Below are positions 1-6,761 of a stretch of 10,996 nt of DNA, in pieces. Positions within the stretch are counted from its first letter, which is position 1, and every line of letters starts with the position of its first letter. The notes below the pieces were generated by a model. It was not told where the DNA came from. It was given only the letters and a program-made list of their open reading frames with translations, and did not search any database. This stretch comes from Firmicutes bacterium ZCTH02-B6. Its GTDB lineage: Bacteria > Bacillota > Limnochordia > Limnochordales > ZCTH02-B6. Made by a program: the position numbers and the translations under genes. The DNA is taken from NCBI GenBank assembly GCA_002159155.1, contig LZRQ01000112.1, positions 1 to 10,996 on the forward strand, read 5' to 3'.

Positions 1-1607
1 AAGATGTACAGGCTTAGTTCCCGCATGGTGGTGATGAACACGATGAGTGAACCCGCCACGAAGCCGCTGCGAGTCAGCGGGAACACGATGGAGCGAAAGC
101 GGCGCCACCACGACGCGCCCAAGACGACAGCCGCCTCCTCCAGCTCGCCGGAGACCTGGTGCATGGCCGATACGCCCGACCGGACGGTGTAGGGCAGCTG
201 CTTGGCGACGGTCACCAGCACCAAGATGGCAAAGGTGCCGTAGAGCGCCGGAATCGGCCCGCGGCGGACGGCAAAGAGGCTGAGATAGATCGCGCCAAAG
301 ACGATGCTGGGAATCAGCATGGGCACAAAGGAGACCTGTTCCAGCACCCGTGGTACCAGCTGGCGCTTGCCTTTGACGACCACGTACCCGATCAACATGC
401 CCATGACCCCGCACAAGAGGCCCCCGACGACGGCCAGCTTGACGCTGTTCCACAAGCCCCCGATGATGGCCTGGTTGCGCAAAATGCCCGGCTCACCCTC
501 CACGAAGCGCGGGTTGCTTTCCCCGGTCCAGTAGTGGAGGGAGAAGTTGGAGATGCTGTAGTCGCCCGCATTGAGCATGAAGCTGCTCCAAGTGAGCAAG
601 CCCAGCGGAAACACGGCAACCAGGAGCAGGAAGACCAACACCACCACGGCGATGGGCGTATTCCACCGCCCGAGCCGGGTGGGACGGCGTTTGACGCCCT
701 TGCCGCCGATCGTGGCGTAGCTGCGCCGCGCCGACGTCACCCGGGCGTTGAGGTACAAACCTAAACCGGCGATGAGCAAAAGAGCCAGCGCCAGGATGAA
801 AGCCTGCCCCTCCCGCTGCGTGCGCAGGAGCGAGTAGATCTGGGTGGACAGGACGTAGTACCGCTCCGGGAGACCCAAGATGGCAGGGGTGCCAAAGGTA
901 CCCATGGCCCGGGCCATGCCCAACAGGACCGTTGAAAAAATGGCCGGCATGATGATGGGCAGCGTCACTTTGCGCAAAATGTAGCTGCGGCTCGCGCCCA
1001 GTACTTCCGCGGCCTCCTCCAACTGCGAGTCGATGGTGGACAAGGCACTCGCCATCAATAAGAAACCGAAGGGATAATAGTGCAGGCCCATCGTGATGGC
1101 GATGGGGAGCGGGCCAAAGACGAGCCAGTCAGGTGCCTGCCAGCCCAGATAGTACTCGAGCAGTCCGGGCGACATCCCGATGTTGCTGTTTTTAAACACT
1201 TGGAGCCATGCCTGCGCCAACACCCAGGAGGGCAGGATGTAGGGCACGACGGCCAAGTTGGAGATGAACTTCTTCCACCGCAGGTCGGTACGGACCACCA
1301 GGTAAGCCATGAGGCTGCTTACGAGGAGGATGATGGCCACCGTGGCCGCCGTAACGATCAGGGTGTTGATGAGCGGCCGGTAAAAGGCGGCTTGCGCCAG
1401 CGCCCCGCTGGTCATTTGCCGCCAGTGGTAAAGGGTCGGCTCCCCCACCACGACATTGACGCCCCGGAGCCGCAAATCGGCCGGTCCCCACACCAAGGTC
1501 GTCCGAACCAGGATAAACAAGGGGACGATGATGAGATAGCTCAGTACCGCGATGAAGATGAGACCCAACACCGTTTCGGGGCGCCGGAAGTTAATGGCCG
1601 AGCGCAT
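1..1607 (-). CDS. ABC transporter permease, fused two-domain, iron/organophosphate type (partial)
   Basis: Inner-membrane permease of a binding-protein-dependent importer. I translated 535 codons by hand from the ATG at 1607 to the window edge, and the C-terminus is missing. The protein has two binding-protein-dependent transport domains in one chain, as in FbpB/AfuB-type permeases of about 550 residues. Each domain carries the cytoplasmic EAA loop that contacts the ATPase: LEEAAEVLGAS near residues 196-206 and LEEAAVVLGAS near 489-499. Hydrophobic segments lie near residues 14-33, 80-103, 118-135, 221-232, 270-286, 318-338 and 390-410. The start is supported by AGGGGG about 12 bases upstream. 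The gene follows the binding protein after a 197-base structured spacer. The ATPase gene is not in the window and may lie further left. The substrate cannot be read from a permease sequence. Confidence 0.93.
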   Translation of the reverse strand, partial: MRSAINFRRPETVLGLIFIAVLSYLIIVPLFILVRTTLVWGPADLRLRGVNVVVGEPTLYHWRQMTSGALAQAAFYRPLINTLIVTAATVAIILLVSSLMAYLVVRTDLRWKKFISNLAVVPYILPSWVLAQAWLQVFKNSNIGMSPGLLEYYLGWQAPDWLVFGPLPIAITMGLHYYPFGFLLMASALSTIDSQLEEAAEVLGASRSYILRKVTLPIIMPAIFSTVLLGMARAMGTFGTPAILGLPERYYVLSTQIYSLLRTQREGQAFILALALLLIAGLGLYLNARVTSARRSYATIGGKGVKRRPTRLGRWNTPIAVVVLVFLLLVAVFPLGLLTWSSFMLNAGDYSISNFSLHYWTGESNPRFVEGEPGILRNQAIIGGLWNSVKLAVVGGLLCGVMGMLIGYVVVKGKRQLVPRVLEQVSFVPMLIPSIVFGAIYLSLFAVRRGPIPALYGTFAILVLVTVAKQLPYTVRSGVSAMHQVSGELEEAAVVLGASWWRRFRSIVFPLTRSGFVAGSLIVFITTMRELSLYI

Positions 1608-1649
1608 CTTGTGATGTAGCCCCCTGTAACATTAGGACGCTCCGCACCG

Positions 1650-1736
1650 GCCGCTTCGGCTGGGCGCCGTCGCAGGCGCGGATTATCCCGCACCCGTCGT
1701 GGGCGGTCCCACGCACAAGGCGGCCGGAGCGCCGGC
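1650..1736 (-). other. Cluster of further short stem-loops in the same spacer
   Basis: Four more perfect inverted repeats lie between the strong stem-loop and the permease start. They are GCCGG/CCGGC at 1723-1736, CGTGGG/CCCACG at 1698-1713, GCGCC/GGCGC at 1664-1679 and GCCG/CGGC at 1650-1660. Each alone could be chance in GC-rich DNA. The run of four plus the strong stem-loop fills most of the spacer. Confidence 0.4.
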
Positions 1737-1741
1737 GGCCA

Positions 1742-1781
1742 GGGACCGGAGGCGCCGTCTGACAAGCGCCCACCCGGTCCC
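1742..1781 (-). other. Strong stem-loop between binding-protein and permease genes
   Basis: The outer arms GGGACCGG and CCGGTCCC are perfect complements. Inside them GGCGC pairs with GCGCC, giving 13 base pairs around a 10-base loop. The structure starts 24 bases after the stop codon of the binding-protein gene and is not followed by a T-run. It therefore looks more like a transcript-stabilising or partial-attenuation hairpin than a full terminator. Such hairpins commonly keep binding-protein mRNA more abundant than permease mRNA. That function is inference. Confidence 0.6.
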
Positions 1782-1804
1782 CGCCACGCTTGCGGCCCTG
1801 ATTC

Positions 1805-3016
1805 TTACTGGGCGTTGATCATCCACCAGTCCGCGACTTCCGCCGACGTCTCCCAAACGCCGACGGGGTCCAACAGCCAGTAGTCGAGTTCGGTGAGCGG
1901 CGGCAGCTGCAGCTCAGGCACGAAAGGATGCTCAGGCTGCCGGGTGATGTCCGTCCGTGCCGGCCAGTTGCCGACGATGAAGAACGGGGCCATGCCCAGA
2001 TTGCCTTCCTCATCACCGAACAGGTACTTGATCAACAGCTTGGCGGCATTGGGATGAGGCGCCTTGTACGCGATGTTCATCAAGGCAGGGTATACGATCC
2101 CGAAAGCAGGCGTGATGTCGGTGAGAGCCCGCAACTGCAGGTTGCCCCGGGCCGGGTCTCCCGCCGACCGCAGCGTGGACAACGGGATCGAGATCCCCAG
2201 AGGCGGGTTGGTGGAGTTCGGATCACCAACGACGTCCGCGAGGTCCGAGTGCCGGCTGAAAATACGCGGCCGGTTGTTGAGGATCCCCTTGAGCAGCTGA
2301 TAACCGGCGTTGGGCTCCGTCAACTGGATCGGACGACCAAAGACCCGCTCGTAATCTTTCGCCAGCGCATCGGCATTGAGCACGATGGAGGTGATCAGGT
2401 CCAGCGTCGACGCATCGGTCAACGGGTCAACGATGGCGATCTTGCCGCGCCACTCGGGCTTGGTCAGGTCCCACCAACTGCTGATGGGCGGCTCAGGATA
2501 CACCTTGCTGTTGTAGAAAATGGCGCGGGACTCGTAGCGCTGGGCGACCAGCGGCACCCGGAACTCTTCAGGGATGACGTCCTCCAGTTCCGGCGGGTAG
2601 AACGGGAAGATCATGTGATTCTGGTACAGCAGGTGCAGCTGCTCAGGGTATCCCGAAGCATGGATGATGTCCACGTTGTAGATCTGCGCCTGCTGCTCCC
2701 GGAACAGCTTCTCGATGGAGCCGGTCGAGCCCAGCTCATACACTTCCATGGTGACTCCCGGGTAGAGCCGCTCAAACTCGTCCTTGAGGCTGATGGTGCG
2801 GGAGGAGCTGGTGTAGATGACCACCTTCCCCTCCCTCTTGGCGGCCTCGTAGACAGCGTCCCAGTCGATTTCTGCAGGCGTGTACGGTCCCAGCTGGTTC
2901 GTCCGGAGCCACTCGTCCACCTCGCGGGGCAGCGTGTTTGCTCCCGCACCTAAGGCCAACAGCAGCACCATCGTAAGGGCTCCGGCGACCAAGAGCCCTC
3001 GGGTCCTTATAGCCAC
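1805..3016 (-). CDS. Extracellular substrate-binding protein of AfuA/FbpA-type ABC importer
   Basis: Captures the transported solute outside the membrane and delivers it to the permease encoded next. It is 403 residues long. The reading frame is open further upstream, to 3133, and has an ATG at 3034. That ATG overlaps the ribosome site: AAGGAGG sits inside the would-be codons and is 8 bases from a GTG at 3016, so GTG is chosen. The protein then opens with a clean signal peptide (MAIRTR, hydrophobic to about residue 25). The family-typical segments GKVVIYTSSS (63-72), WWDLTKPEWRGKIAIVDP (181-198) and the late PNAAKLLIKYLFG are present. There is no lipobox cysteine. The paired tyrosines of classical ferric-binding FbpA are not obvious, and the SSS at 70-72 could suit an oxyanion ligand. 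Substrate is unresolved: iron, phosphonate and sugar phosphate are all used in this superfamily. Confidence 0.9.
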   Translation of the reverse strand: MAIRTRGLLVAGALTMVLLLALGAGANTLPREVDEWLRTNQLGPYTPAEIDWDAVYEAAKREGKVVIYTSSSRTISLKDEFERLYPGVTMEVYELGSTGSIEKLFREQQAQIYNVDIIHASGYPEQLHLLYQNHMIFPFYPPELEDVIPEEFRVPLVAQRYESRAIFYNSKVYPEPPISSWWDLTKPEWRGKIAIVDPLTDASTLDLITSIVLNADALAKDYERVFGRPIQLTEPNAGYQLLKGILNNRPRIFSRHSDLADVVGDPNSTNPPLGISIPLSTLRSAGDPARGNLQLRALTDITPAFGIVYPALMNIAYKAPHPNAAKLLIKYLFGDEEGNLGMAPFFIVGNWPARTDITRQPEHPFVPELQLPPLTELDYWLLDPVGVWETSAEVADWWMINAQ

Positions 3017-3129
3017 CGCAACATCCTCCTTCATGCGCTTCGATCGTCTAGGCCTTGCTGTCAATCCGGACCACTTTCTTCCTCGGCGGTTGCTTTCGCG
3101 ACTGGCTGTCACCCCCTGTTCAGCTCGTC

Positions 3130-4008
3130 TCACAAGAACCCGTAACGTTCACGAAACGCGTCCAAGCGGCGGAGAAGCGCCACGCCCTCCTCGCCCTTGG
3201 CTTGCATGACGCCCAGGATGAGCGCGTCGACGATGGCCGTCACCGCTCCCATCGGGCGGAAGGCTTCCATGGGACTGCGCTGCACCAGCAAGACCTGGGA
3301 CGCCAGCCCGTGGATGGGCGATTGCACGAGATCGGTGATAACGATGGACTCCCCGGACTCTTGCGCCAAGTGCTCCACAAAGGCTTTGGGCTCGGGCAGC
3401 AGCCGCCGGAATACCAAAACGATCCCAAGATCCCCGGCGCCGGCGGTAAATGCGTGGTCAAAAAAGCGCCGGCCCGTCTGGTTGATGCGGATGACATGAC
3501 AACCCAGTCGCCGCAGCCAAAACTCGGCCAGGTGGGTAGCGGAGGCGGGTGCGCCTTCCCCGAAAATGAAAACCCGCCGGGCCCGGAGAATCCGCTGGAC
3601 CGCGGCGGAGATCTGGTCATCGGTCACGTTTTGCAGGAGCTGCTCCAGATGACGCTGGGTCGTGGCCACAATGGTGCGCAAGGGGGACGCGGGGCTCGTT
3701 TCTTGCACCGTGCTGGCCAGCCGTTGTGAAGACCCCAGCTCTTTCAGGAGGTTTTGCTGCAAATATTGCCGCATCTCGGGGTAGCCGGCGAACCCGAGCG
3801 ACTGAGCGAAGCGGACGACGGTGGCCTCGCTCACCCCGGCTGCCCGCGCCAACTCGGCGCTGGACATCATCGCGACCCGCGCCGAATCGCTCAAGAGCAG
3901 GTCGGCTAGCAGGCGTTGCCGCTGTCCCAACCGATCGTAACAGGCAACAATCTGTTCGTGAATGGTATTCCTCGCAGCCATGCGACCATAATTCAAGATG
4001 CTTTTCAT
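3130..4008 (-). CDS. MurR/RpiR-family transcriptional regulator (HTH + SIS domain)
   Basis: A 292-residue DNA-binding regulator. The N-terminal RpiR-type helix-turn-helix spans about residues 15-90, with the recognition-helix region AELARAAGVSEATVVRFAQSLGF at 51-73. A SIS (sugar isomerase) fold spans about 130-265, with the family segment GEGAPASATHLAEFW at 150-164. In this family the SIS domain senses phosphosugars and controls the adjacent catabolic or uptake genes. The start at 4008 is preceded by GGAGG at a short 4-base spacing. An upstream in-frame start at 4041 would put this site inside the coding region, and the later ATG at 3981 has no ribosome site. The binding-protein gene begins 113 bases downstream in the same direction, so this is probably the local regulator of that transporter. 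The effector is not identifiable from sequence. Confidence 0.92.
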   Translation of the reverse strand: MKSILNYGRMAARNTIHEQIVACYDRLGQRQRLLADLLLSDSARVAMMSSAELARAAGVSEATVVRFAQSLGFAGYPEMRQYLQQNLLKELGSSQRLASTVQETSPASPLRTIVATTQRHLEQLLQNVTDDQISAAVQRILRARRVFIFGEGAPASATHLAEFWLRRLGCHVIRINQTGRRFFDHAFTAGAGDLGIVLVFRRLLPEPKAFVEHLAQESGESIVITDLVQSPIHGLASQVLLVQRSPMEAFRPMGAVTAIVDALILGVMQAKGEEGVALLRRLDAFRERYGFL

Positions 4009-4064
4009 ATCTCCTCCCCGTGAAAGGCATCTTGCGTGCATGCTGCGCGCACGGCTGCCAAAAT

Positions 4065-4121
4065 CCGGCCACCGTCGCTGGGGATGCCCACGTTCGCCTT
4101 GCGGCGGCCGATGGTGGCCGG
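4065..4121 (-). terminator. Probable intrinsic terminator after the sulfur operon
   Basis: CCGGCCACCGTCG at 4065-4077 is complementary to CGATGGTGGCCGG at 4109-4121 at 12 of 13 positions, across a 31-base loop. Read on the minus strand, the stem is followed at once by ATTTTGG, a short T-run. It lies 10 bases after the stop codon of the DUF1641 gene and before the regulator gene, where an operon boundary is expected. The long loop and only four Ts lower confidence. Confidence 0.5.
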
Positions 4122-4131
4122 TGCGGGGAGT

Positions 4132-4605
4132 TTACGGCGCTTCCGGAGCCAGGCGTTTCACGACGGCAAGCAAGTACGCGAGCCCCCGGCGCACCTGGGG
4201 ATCCCCCAACTGCCTCCACAGCGCCGTCAGGCCCGGAGCCCCCTCCTGAGAAACCGTGCCCGACTCGGCTGCCCTCAGGGCGCCCGGGAGCCGTTCGAGC
4301 AACGAAGAGACCGCCGGGTCGGCGGCCACCGCGGCCAGCCGCTCAACGCGGCGGGCAAGACCAATGACCATGTCATCGGTCAAGGCGTCTTTCAAGAGCT
4401 TCAGCAGCGTGAGCGCGCCAGCCAGTTCCTCCAGAGTCCCTTCCTGCTCCATCCGGCTCAAGGTGGTCAAGGCCCTGGCCACCGACTCCCCCTGCTCGTT
4501 CAAAAACTGGTTCAGCACGTGGGCGACCGCGGGCGACGAAGGTGCGCAGGTGTCGTGGCCGGTGGCCCCGGTTTCGCCCGTCAGTTGTCCATGGGGTTGG
4601 AACAC
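4132..4605 (-). CDS. DUF1641 family protein
   Basis: Small cytoplasmic, mostly helical protein (157 residues from the GTG at 4605). The DUF1641 signature lies in the C-terminal half: LTDDMVIGLARRVERL, and near the end DPQVRRGLAYLLAVVKRL. Family members (B. subtilis YrhD and YjgD types) are found beside formate dehydrogenase or SQR-like flavoprotein genes, but their biochemical role is unknown. The frame stays open to a TTG at 4719, which has no ribosome site. The GTG at 4605 has GGAGGG nine bases upstream and is preferred. This leaves 134 bases between the flavoprotein stop and this start. It is the last gene of the dsrE2-tusA-SQR-like group and the probable terminator follows. A role as an accessory factor or membrane partner of the flavoprotein is inference. 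Confidence 0.85.
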   Translation of the reverse strand: MFQPHGQLTGETGATGHDTCAPSSPAVAHVLNQFLNEQGESVARALTTLSRMEQEGTLEELAGALTLLKLLKDALTDDMVIGLARRVERLAAVAADPAVSSLLERLPGALRAAESGTVSQEGAPGLTALWRQLGDPQVRRGLAYLLAVVKRLAPEAP

Positions 4606-4739
4606 GACGATTTTCCCTCCGAATTCCAGCCTTTTCTCAGTACACGCCGGTGCAACGCGGCCCTCGCCGCTCCGTTTGGGCGAGGTGCTGGCGGAGCGGC
4701 GCGGACCGGTGTGACCCAATGGGCGCGCCGGGGTAAGAT

Positions 4740-5879
4740 TCAGACGACGCCCCGGGCCGTCAGCCAGTAGGCCTGGTTGTAGGCCAGCTTGGCCCAGTGA
4801 ACCCAGCGGGACGCCCGCACCGGCTGCGGCGGGTGGTCGTAATCAAACTCCACGTAGGTCGCGCGTTCCGTCCCGGTTTCGATAAAGCAAAACGTCTTGC
4901 CGTTGTAGCGGGCTGCGGCCGGCAGGCCGCGCACGTGGGCCGCGATGTTGGCCGCCACGGTGGATGCCTGATAGTGGGCCACCGAGCCGGCTTTGCTCAC
5001 GGGCAAGTCCGTCACGTCGCCCAGGGCGTAGGCGTTGTCGTGGCCTTTCACCGCGAGCGTATGGCGATCGGTGGGCACCCACCCGTCCACGGTGAGACCC
5101 GACTCCTCCAAAAACGCTGGCGCTGCGTGCTCGGGAATCCCGATGAGCAGGTCAAAGGCGAGCTCCGCACCCTCCAACGTCGCGATGGTCTTCTGCTCAG
5201 GATCGATCCGTTCGACGTTGAAAAACGTCTCCACGCGAATGCCCCGCTGGACCAGTTGGGGTGCCGCCCACTCCGCGATGGCCGGGTTGCTGTGCACCCG
5301 ATTGATGGGGTAGGTGTAGACGATCTCCACCTGGTCCCGCCGGCCCCGCTCCCGGAAGAAAGCGTCCAGCATAAAGGCCATTTCCAGCGGTGCGACGGGG
5401 CACATGTGGGGCACGCCGATGACGGAGACGACCACCGTTCCCTTTTCAAACCGTTCCAGGCGGCGGTAAAGGCGAGCGGAGCCTTCTTCGGTGTAAAACT
5501 GCTCGCCGGCTTCCACGAGCCCCGGCGTGCGCTCTGGGACGACCCGCGCCCCCGGGGCCAGCACCAAATAGGTGTAAATGTAGGACTGTCCGCTCGCACA
5601 CGTCACCCGGCGCTGGGCCACGTCCACGGTCCGCACCGGGTCTACGACGAGCTGCACGGCGGGGTGCAACAGCTCCCGCTGCGGCCGGCGATAGGCGGCC
5701 GGGGATGTGCGGCCGAACGCCCGGTAGAGGAACGCCGGTTTGTAGACGTGCTCCGGCCGATCGGTGATGAGCCGCAGGCGCACGCGGCCCGCGGCCAACT
5801 CCGGCGCCAGCTCCTCGGCGAGCAGGTTGGCGGTGACCGTGCCTCCGACCCCTCCGCCCACGATGACAACGTCGTGCAT
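4740..5879 (-). CDS. Sulfide:quinone oxidoreductase-like FAD flavoprotein
   Basis: Probable sulfide-oxidising or persulfide-forming flavoprotein of the SQR/FCSD group, 379 residues. The N-terminal FAD-binding Rossmann motif VVIVGGGVGG is at residues 4-13. The family segment HVYKPAFLYRAFG spans 44-56. The redox cysteine block VPHMCPVAPLEM is at 156-167 (Cys160), the second FAD block YALGDVTDLPVSKAGS at 284-299, and a second cysteine (Cys331) sits in GKTFCFIETG. Cys160 and Cys331 fit the active-site disulfide pair. The third cysteine of classical SQR, expected near residues 120-130, is absent; the only other cysteine is Cys94. The C-terminal aromatic and basic helix WVHWAKLAYNQAYW resembles the monotopic membrane anchor of SQRs. 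Ribosome site GGAGGGGG precedes the ATG, and the tusA-like gene ends 24 bases upstream. Exact substrate and electron acceptor are uncertain. Confidence 0.88.
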   Translation of the reverse strand: MHDVVIVGGGVGGTVTANLLAEELAPELAAGRVRLRLITDRPEHVYKPAFLYRAFGRTSPAAYRRPQRELLHPAVQLVVDPVRTVDVAQRRVTCASGQSYIYTYLVLAPGARVVPERTPGLVEAGEQFYTEEGSARLYRRLERFEKGTVVVSVIGVPHMCPVAPLEMAFMLDAFFRERGRRDQVEIVYTYPINRVHSNPAIAEWAAPQLVQRGIRVETFFNVERIDPEQKTIATLEGAELAFDLLIGIPEHAAPAFLEESGLTVDGWVPTDRHTLAVKGHDNAYALGDVTDLPVSKAGSVAHYQASTVAANIAAHVRGLPAAARYNGKTFCFIETGTERATYVEFDYDHPPQPVRASRWVHWAKLAYNQAYWLTARGVV

Positions 5880-5903
5880 GTCCTGACCCCCTCCCGCCGG
5901 CGC

Positions 5904-6143
5904 TCAGCGGGCCTTTTGCACCACAAAGCGGGTGGCGCCGCCCGCGTCTTCCGTGGCCAAAAGCGCATGGCCGGCCTTGGCCACCCACTCGGGAATGTCC
6001 ACTTTTGAACCTTGGTCGGAAGAAATAACCGCCACCACTTGCCCCTTTTCAGCCGCCTTGAGCGCCCGGATCAGCTCCATGAGCGGTCCCGGGCAGGCAC
6101 TTCCACGCGCGTCGATTTCCCGGTGGATGACAAACTGCGTCAT
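5904..6143 (-). CDS. tusA: TusA/SirA-family sulfur carrier protein
   Basis: Small cytoplasmic sulfur-transfer protein of 79 residues, a normal TusA length. The invariant motif CPGPLMEL begins at Cys17, which carries persulfide sulfur in the family. It follows the usual opening beta-strand (REIDARGSACPGP). The remaining segments GQVVAVISSD and DIPEWVAKAGHALL match the beta-alpha pattern of the fold. The start at 6143 has GGAGG seven bases upstream, and an in-frame upstream start at 6179 would include that site. The gene lies between the DsrE2-like gene (88-base gap) and the SQR-like gene (24-base gap). In sulfur-oxidising and sulfur-respiring organisms TusA exchanges sulfur with DsrE-type proteins. 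The gene symbol is by family only; involvement in tRNA thiolation is an alternative but less favoured by context. Confidence 0.92.
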   Translation of the reverse strand: MTQFVIHREIDARGSACPGPLMELIRALKAAEKGQVVAVISSDQGSKVDIPEWVAKAGHALLATEDAGGATRFVVQKAR

Positions 6144-6231
6144 AACGCTCCCTCCTTGGCAAATGACCTGTAAAATCATGCGTTTCCGGCTGGAACGCCC
6201 GCGGCCAGGCGTCGGGCACCACCGCCAAAAT

Positions 6232-6699
6232 CTAGATGAAGAGCGTCACGCTGCTGTCCTGGGCTTCGGCCATAAAGCCGGTCACGCCCTGAACACCGCT
6301 GACGATGTCCTCCAAGTCTTCTAGGCGCAGGCCAAAGAGGTCCATCGTCATGCCGCAGGCGTAGACGTTGACGTCACCCAGCTCCTTGGCCTCGCGCACG
6401 AGCTCGATCCACGGCTTCACCTTGCCGGCCTGCAAGGCTTCCATCATCACGGGGGCGTACTCGGCAAACTCGGCGGACAGCTTCTGCTGGCCGGGGTCTT
6501 GCCACGCCCCCTTCTTATGCGCCAAAAGTCCCCAGAAAGTGAGGAAAATGTTGACCTGCATGTCCATGGCGGCGGCGCCCGTGGCCAAGATGGCGGCTGC
6601 GGTCAGTTTGTCCACCGTGCCGCTGTAGAGGATGATGGACATCTTCTTCTTAGATACGGACTCCTGCTGGTCAGCGAGAACAGCGACTGCCTCTTTCAT
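6232..6699 (-). CDS. DsrE/DsrF-like family protein (DsrE2 type)
   Basis: Sulfur-trafficking protein of 155 residues. It has the DsrE2-type pattern KKKMSIILYSGTVDKLTAAAILATGAAAMDM (residues 17-47), followed by the hydrophobic VNIFLTFWGLLA (49-60). The conserved cysteine of the family is Cys115 in VYACGMTMDLFG; in characterised DsrE-family proteins it receives sulfane sulfur. The start at 6699 has GGAGG nine bases upstream, and an in-frame start at 6738 is rejected because it would span the leader hairpin and the ribosome site. This is the first gene of the dsrE2-tusA-SQR-like-DUF1641 group, and its leader contains the dyads described separately. The hydrophobic stretches allow membrane association, as reported for DsrE2. 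The direction of sulfur transfer is unknown. Confidence 0.9.
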   Translation of the reverse strand: MKEAVAVLADQQESVSKKKMSIILYSGTVDKLTAAAILATGAAAMDMQVNIFLTFWGLLAHKKGAWQDPGQQKLSAEFAEYAPVMMEALQAGKVKPWIELVREAKELGDVNVYACGMTMDLFGLRLEDLEDIVSGVQGVTGFMAEAQDSSVTLFI

Positions 6700-6713
6700 C
6701 GCATATTCCCTCC

Positions 6714-6753
6714 GGGGTAGGGTATTATCCGTTTCCACAATACCATCTACCCC
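6714..6753 (-). promoter_or_regulatory. Leader stem-loop abutting the ribosome site of the DsrE2-like gene
   Basis: GGGGTAG (6714-6720) pairs perfectly with CTACCCC (6747-6753). Directly inside, GGTATT (6721-6726) pairs with AATACC (6739-6744) after a 2-base bulge, giving about 13 base pairs and a 12-base loop. In the minus-strand transcript the 3' arm ends 1-2 bases before the GGAGGG ribosome site. The structure could affect translation or mRNA stability if transcription starts upstream of 6753. Whether it is transcribed is not shown. Confidence 0.5.
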
Positions 6754-6761
6754 TATGGGTA
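6748..6761. promoter_or_regulatory. Candidate CsoR/CstR-type operator
   Basis: TACCCCTATGGGTA is a perfect TACCC-N4-GGGTA dyad located 49 bases before the start of the DsrE2-like gene. CsoR-family repressors, including the persulfide sensor CstR, bind G/C-tract dyads of this general form, and CstR controls sulfide-detoxification operons with TusA- and SQR-type genes. A second dyad, CCTATGG-N5-CCATAGG at 6752-6770, overlaps it. A weak promoter pair GGGACA/CATAGG overlapping the site is possible but unconvincing. No CsoR-family gene is in the window. Confidence 0.5.

Noticed and set aside
159..764. Plus-strand frame of 201 codons opposite the permease gene
   Set aside because: Shadow of the permease, whose minus-strand translation contains membrane segments and EAA loops.
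1928..2953. Long plus-strand open frame (341 codons) opposite the binding-protein gene
   Set aside because: Antisense shadow in GC-rich DNA. Its translation is rich in R, G, D and V without family features, while the minus strand encodes a clear binding protein.
3059..3064. Perfect TTGACA on the minus strand ahead of the binding-protein gene
   Set aside because: No -10-like hexamer at 16-18 bases spacing (the position reads GAAGCG), so I do not call a promoter.
1..4008. Firm label as ferric iron importer
   Set aside because: The superfamily includes iron, phosphonate, polyamine-like and sugar-phosphate importers. The regulator context and lack of an obvious tyrosine pair argue against a firm iron call.
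4797..6008. Plus-strand open frame of 403 codons opposite the SQR-like and TusA-like genes
   Set aside because: Shadow frame. The minus-strand proteins carry full family motifs and ribosome sites.
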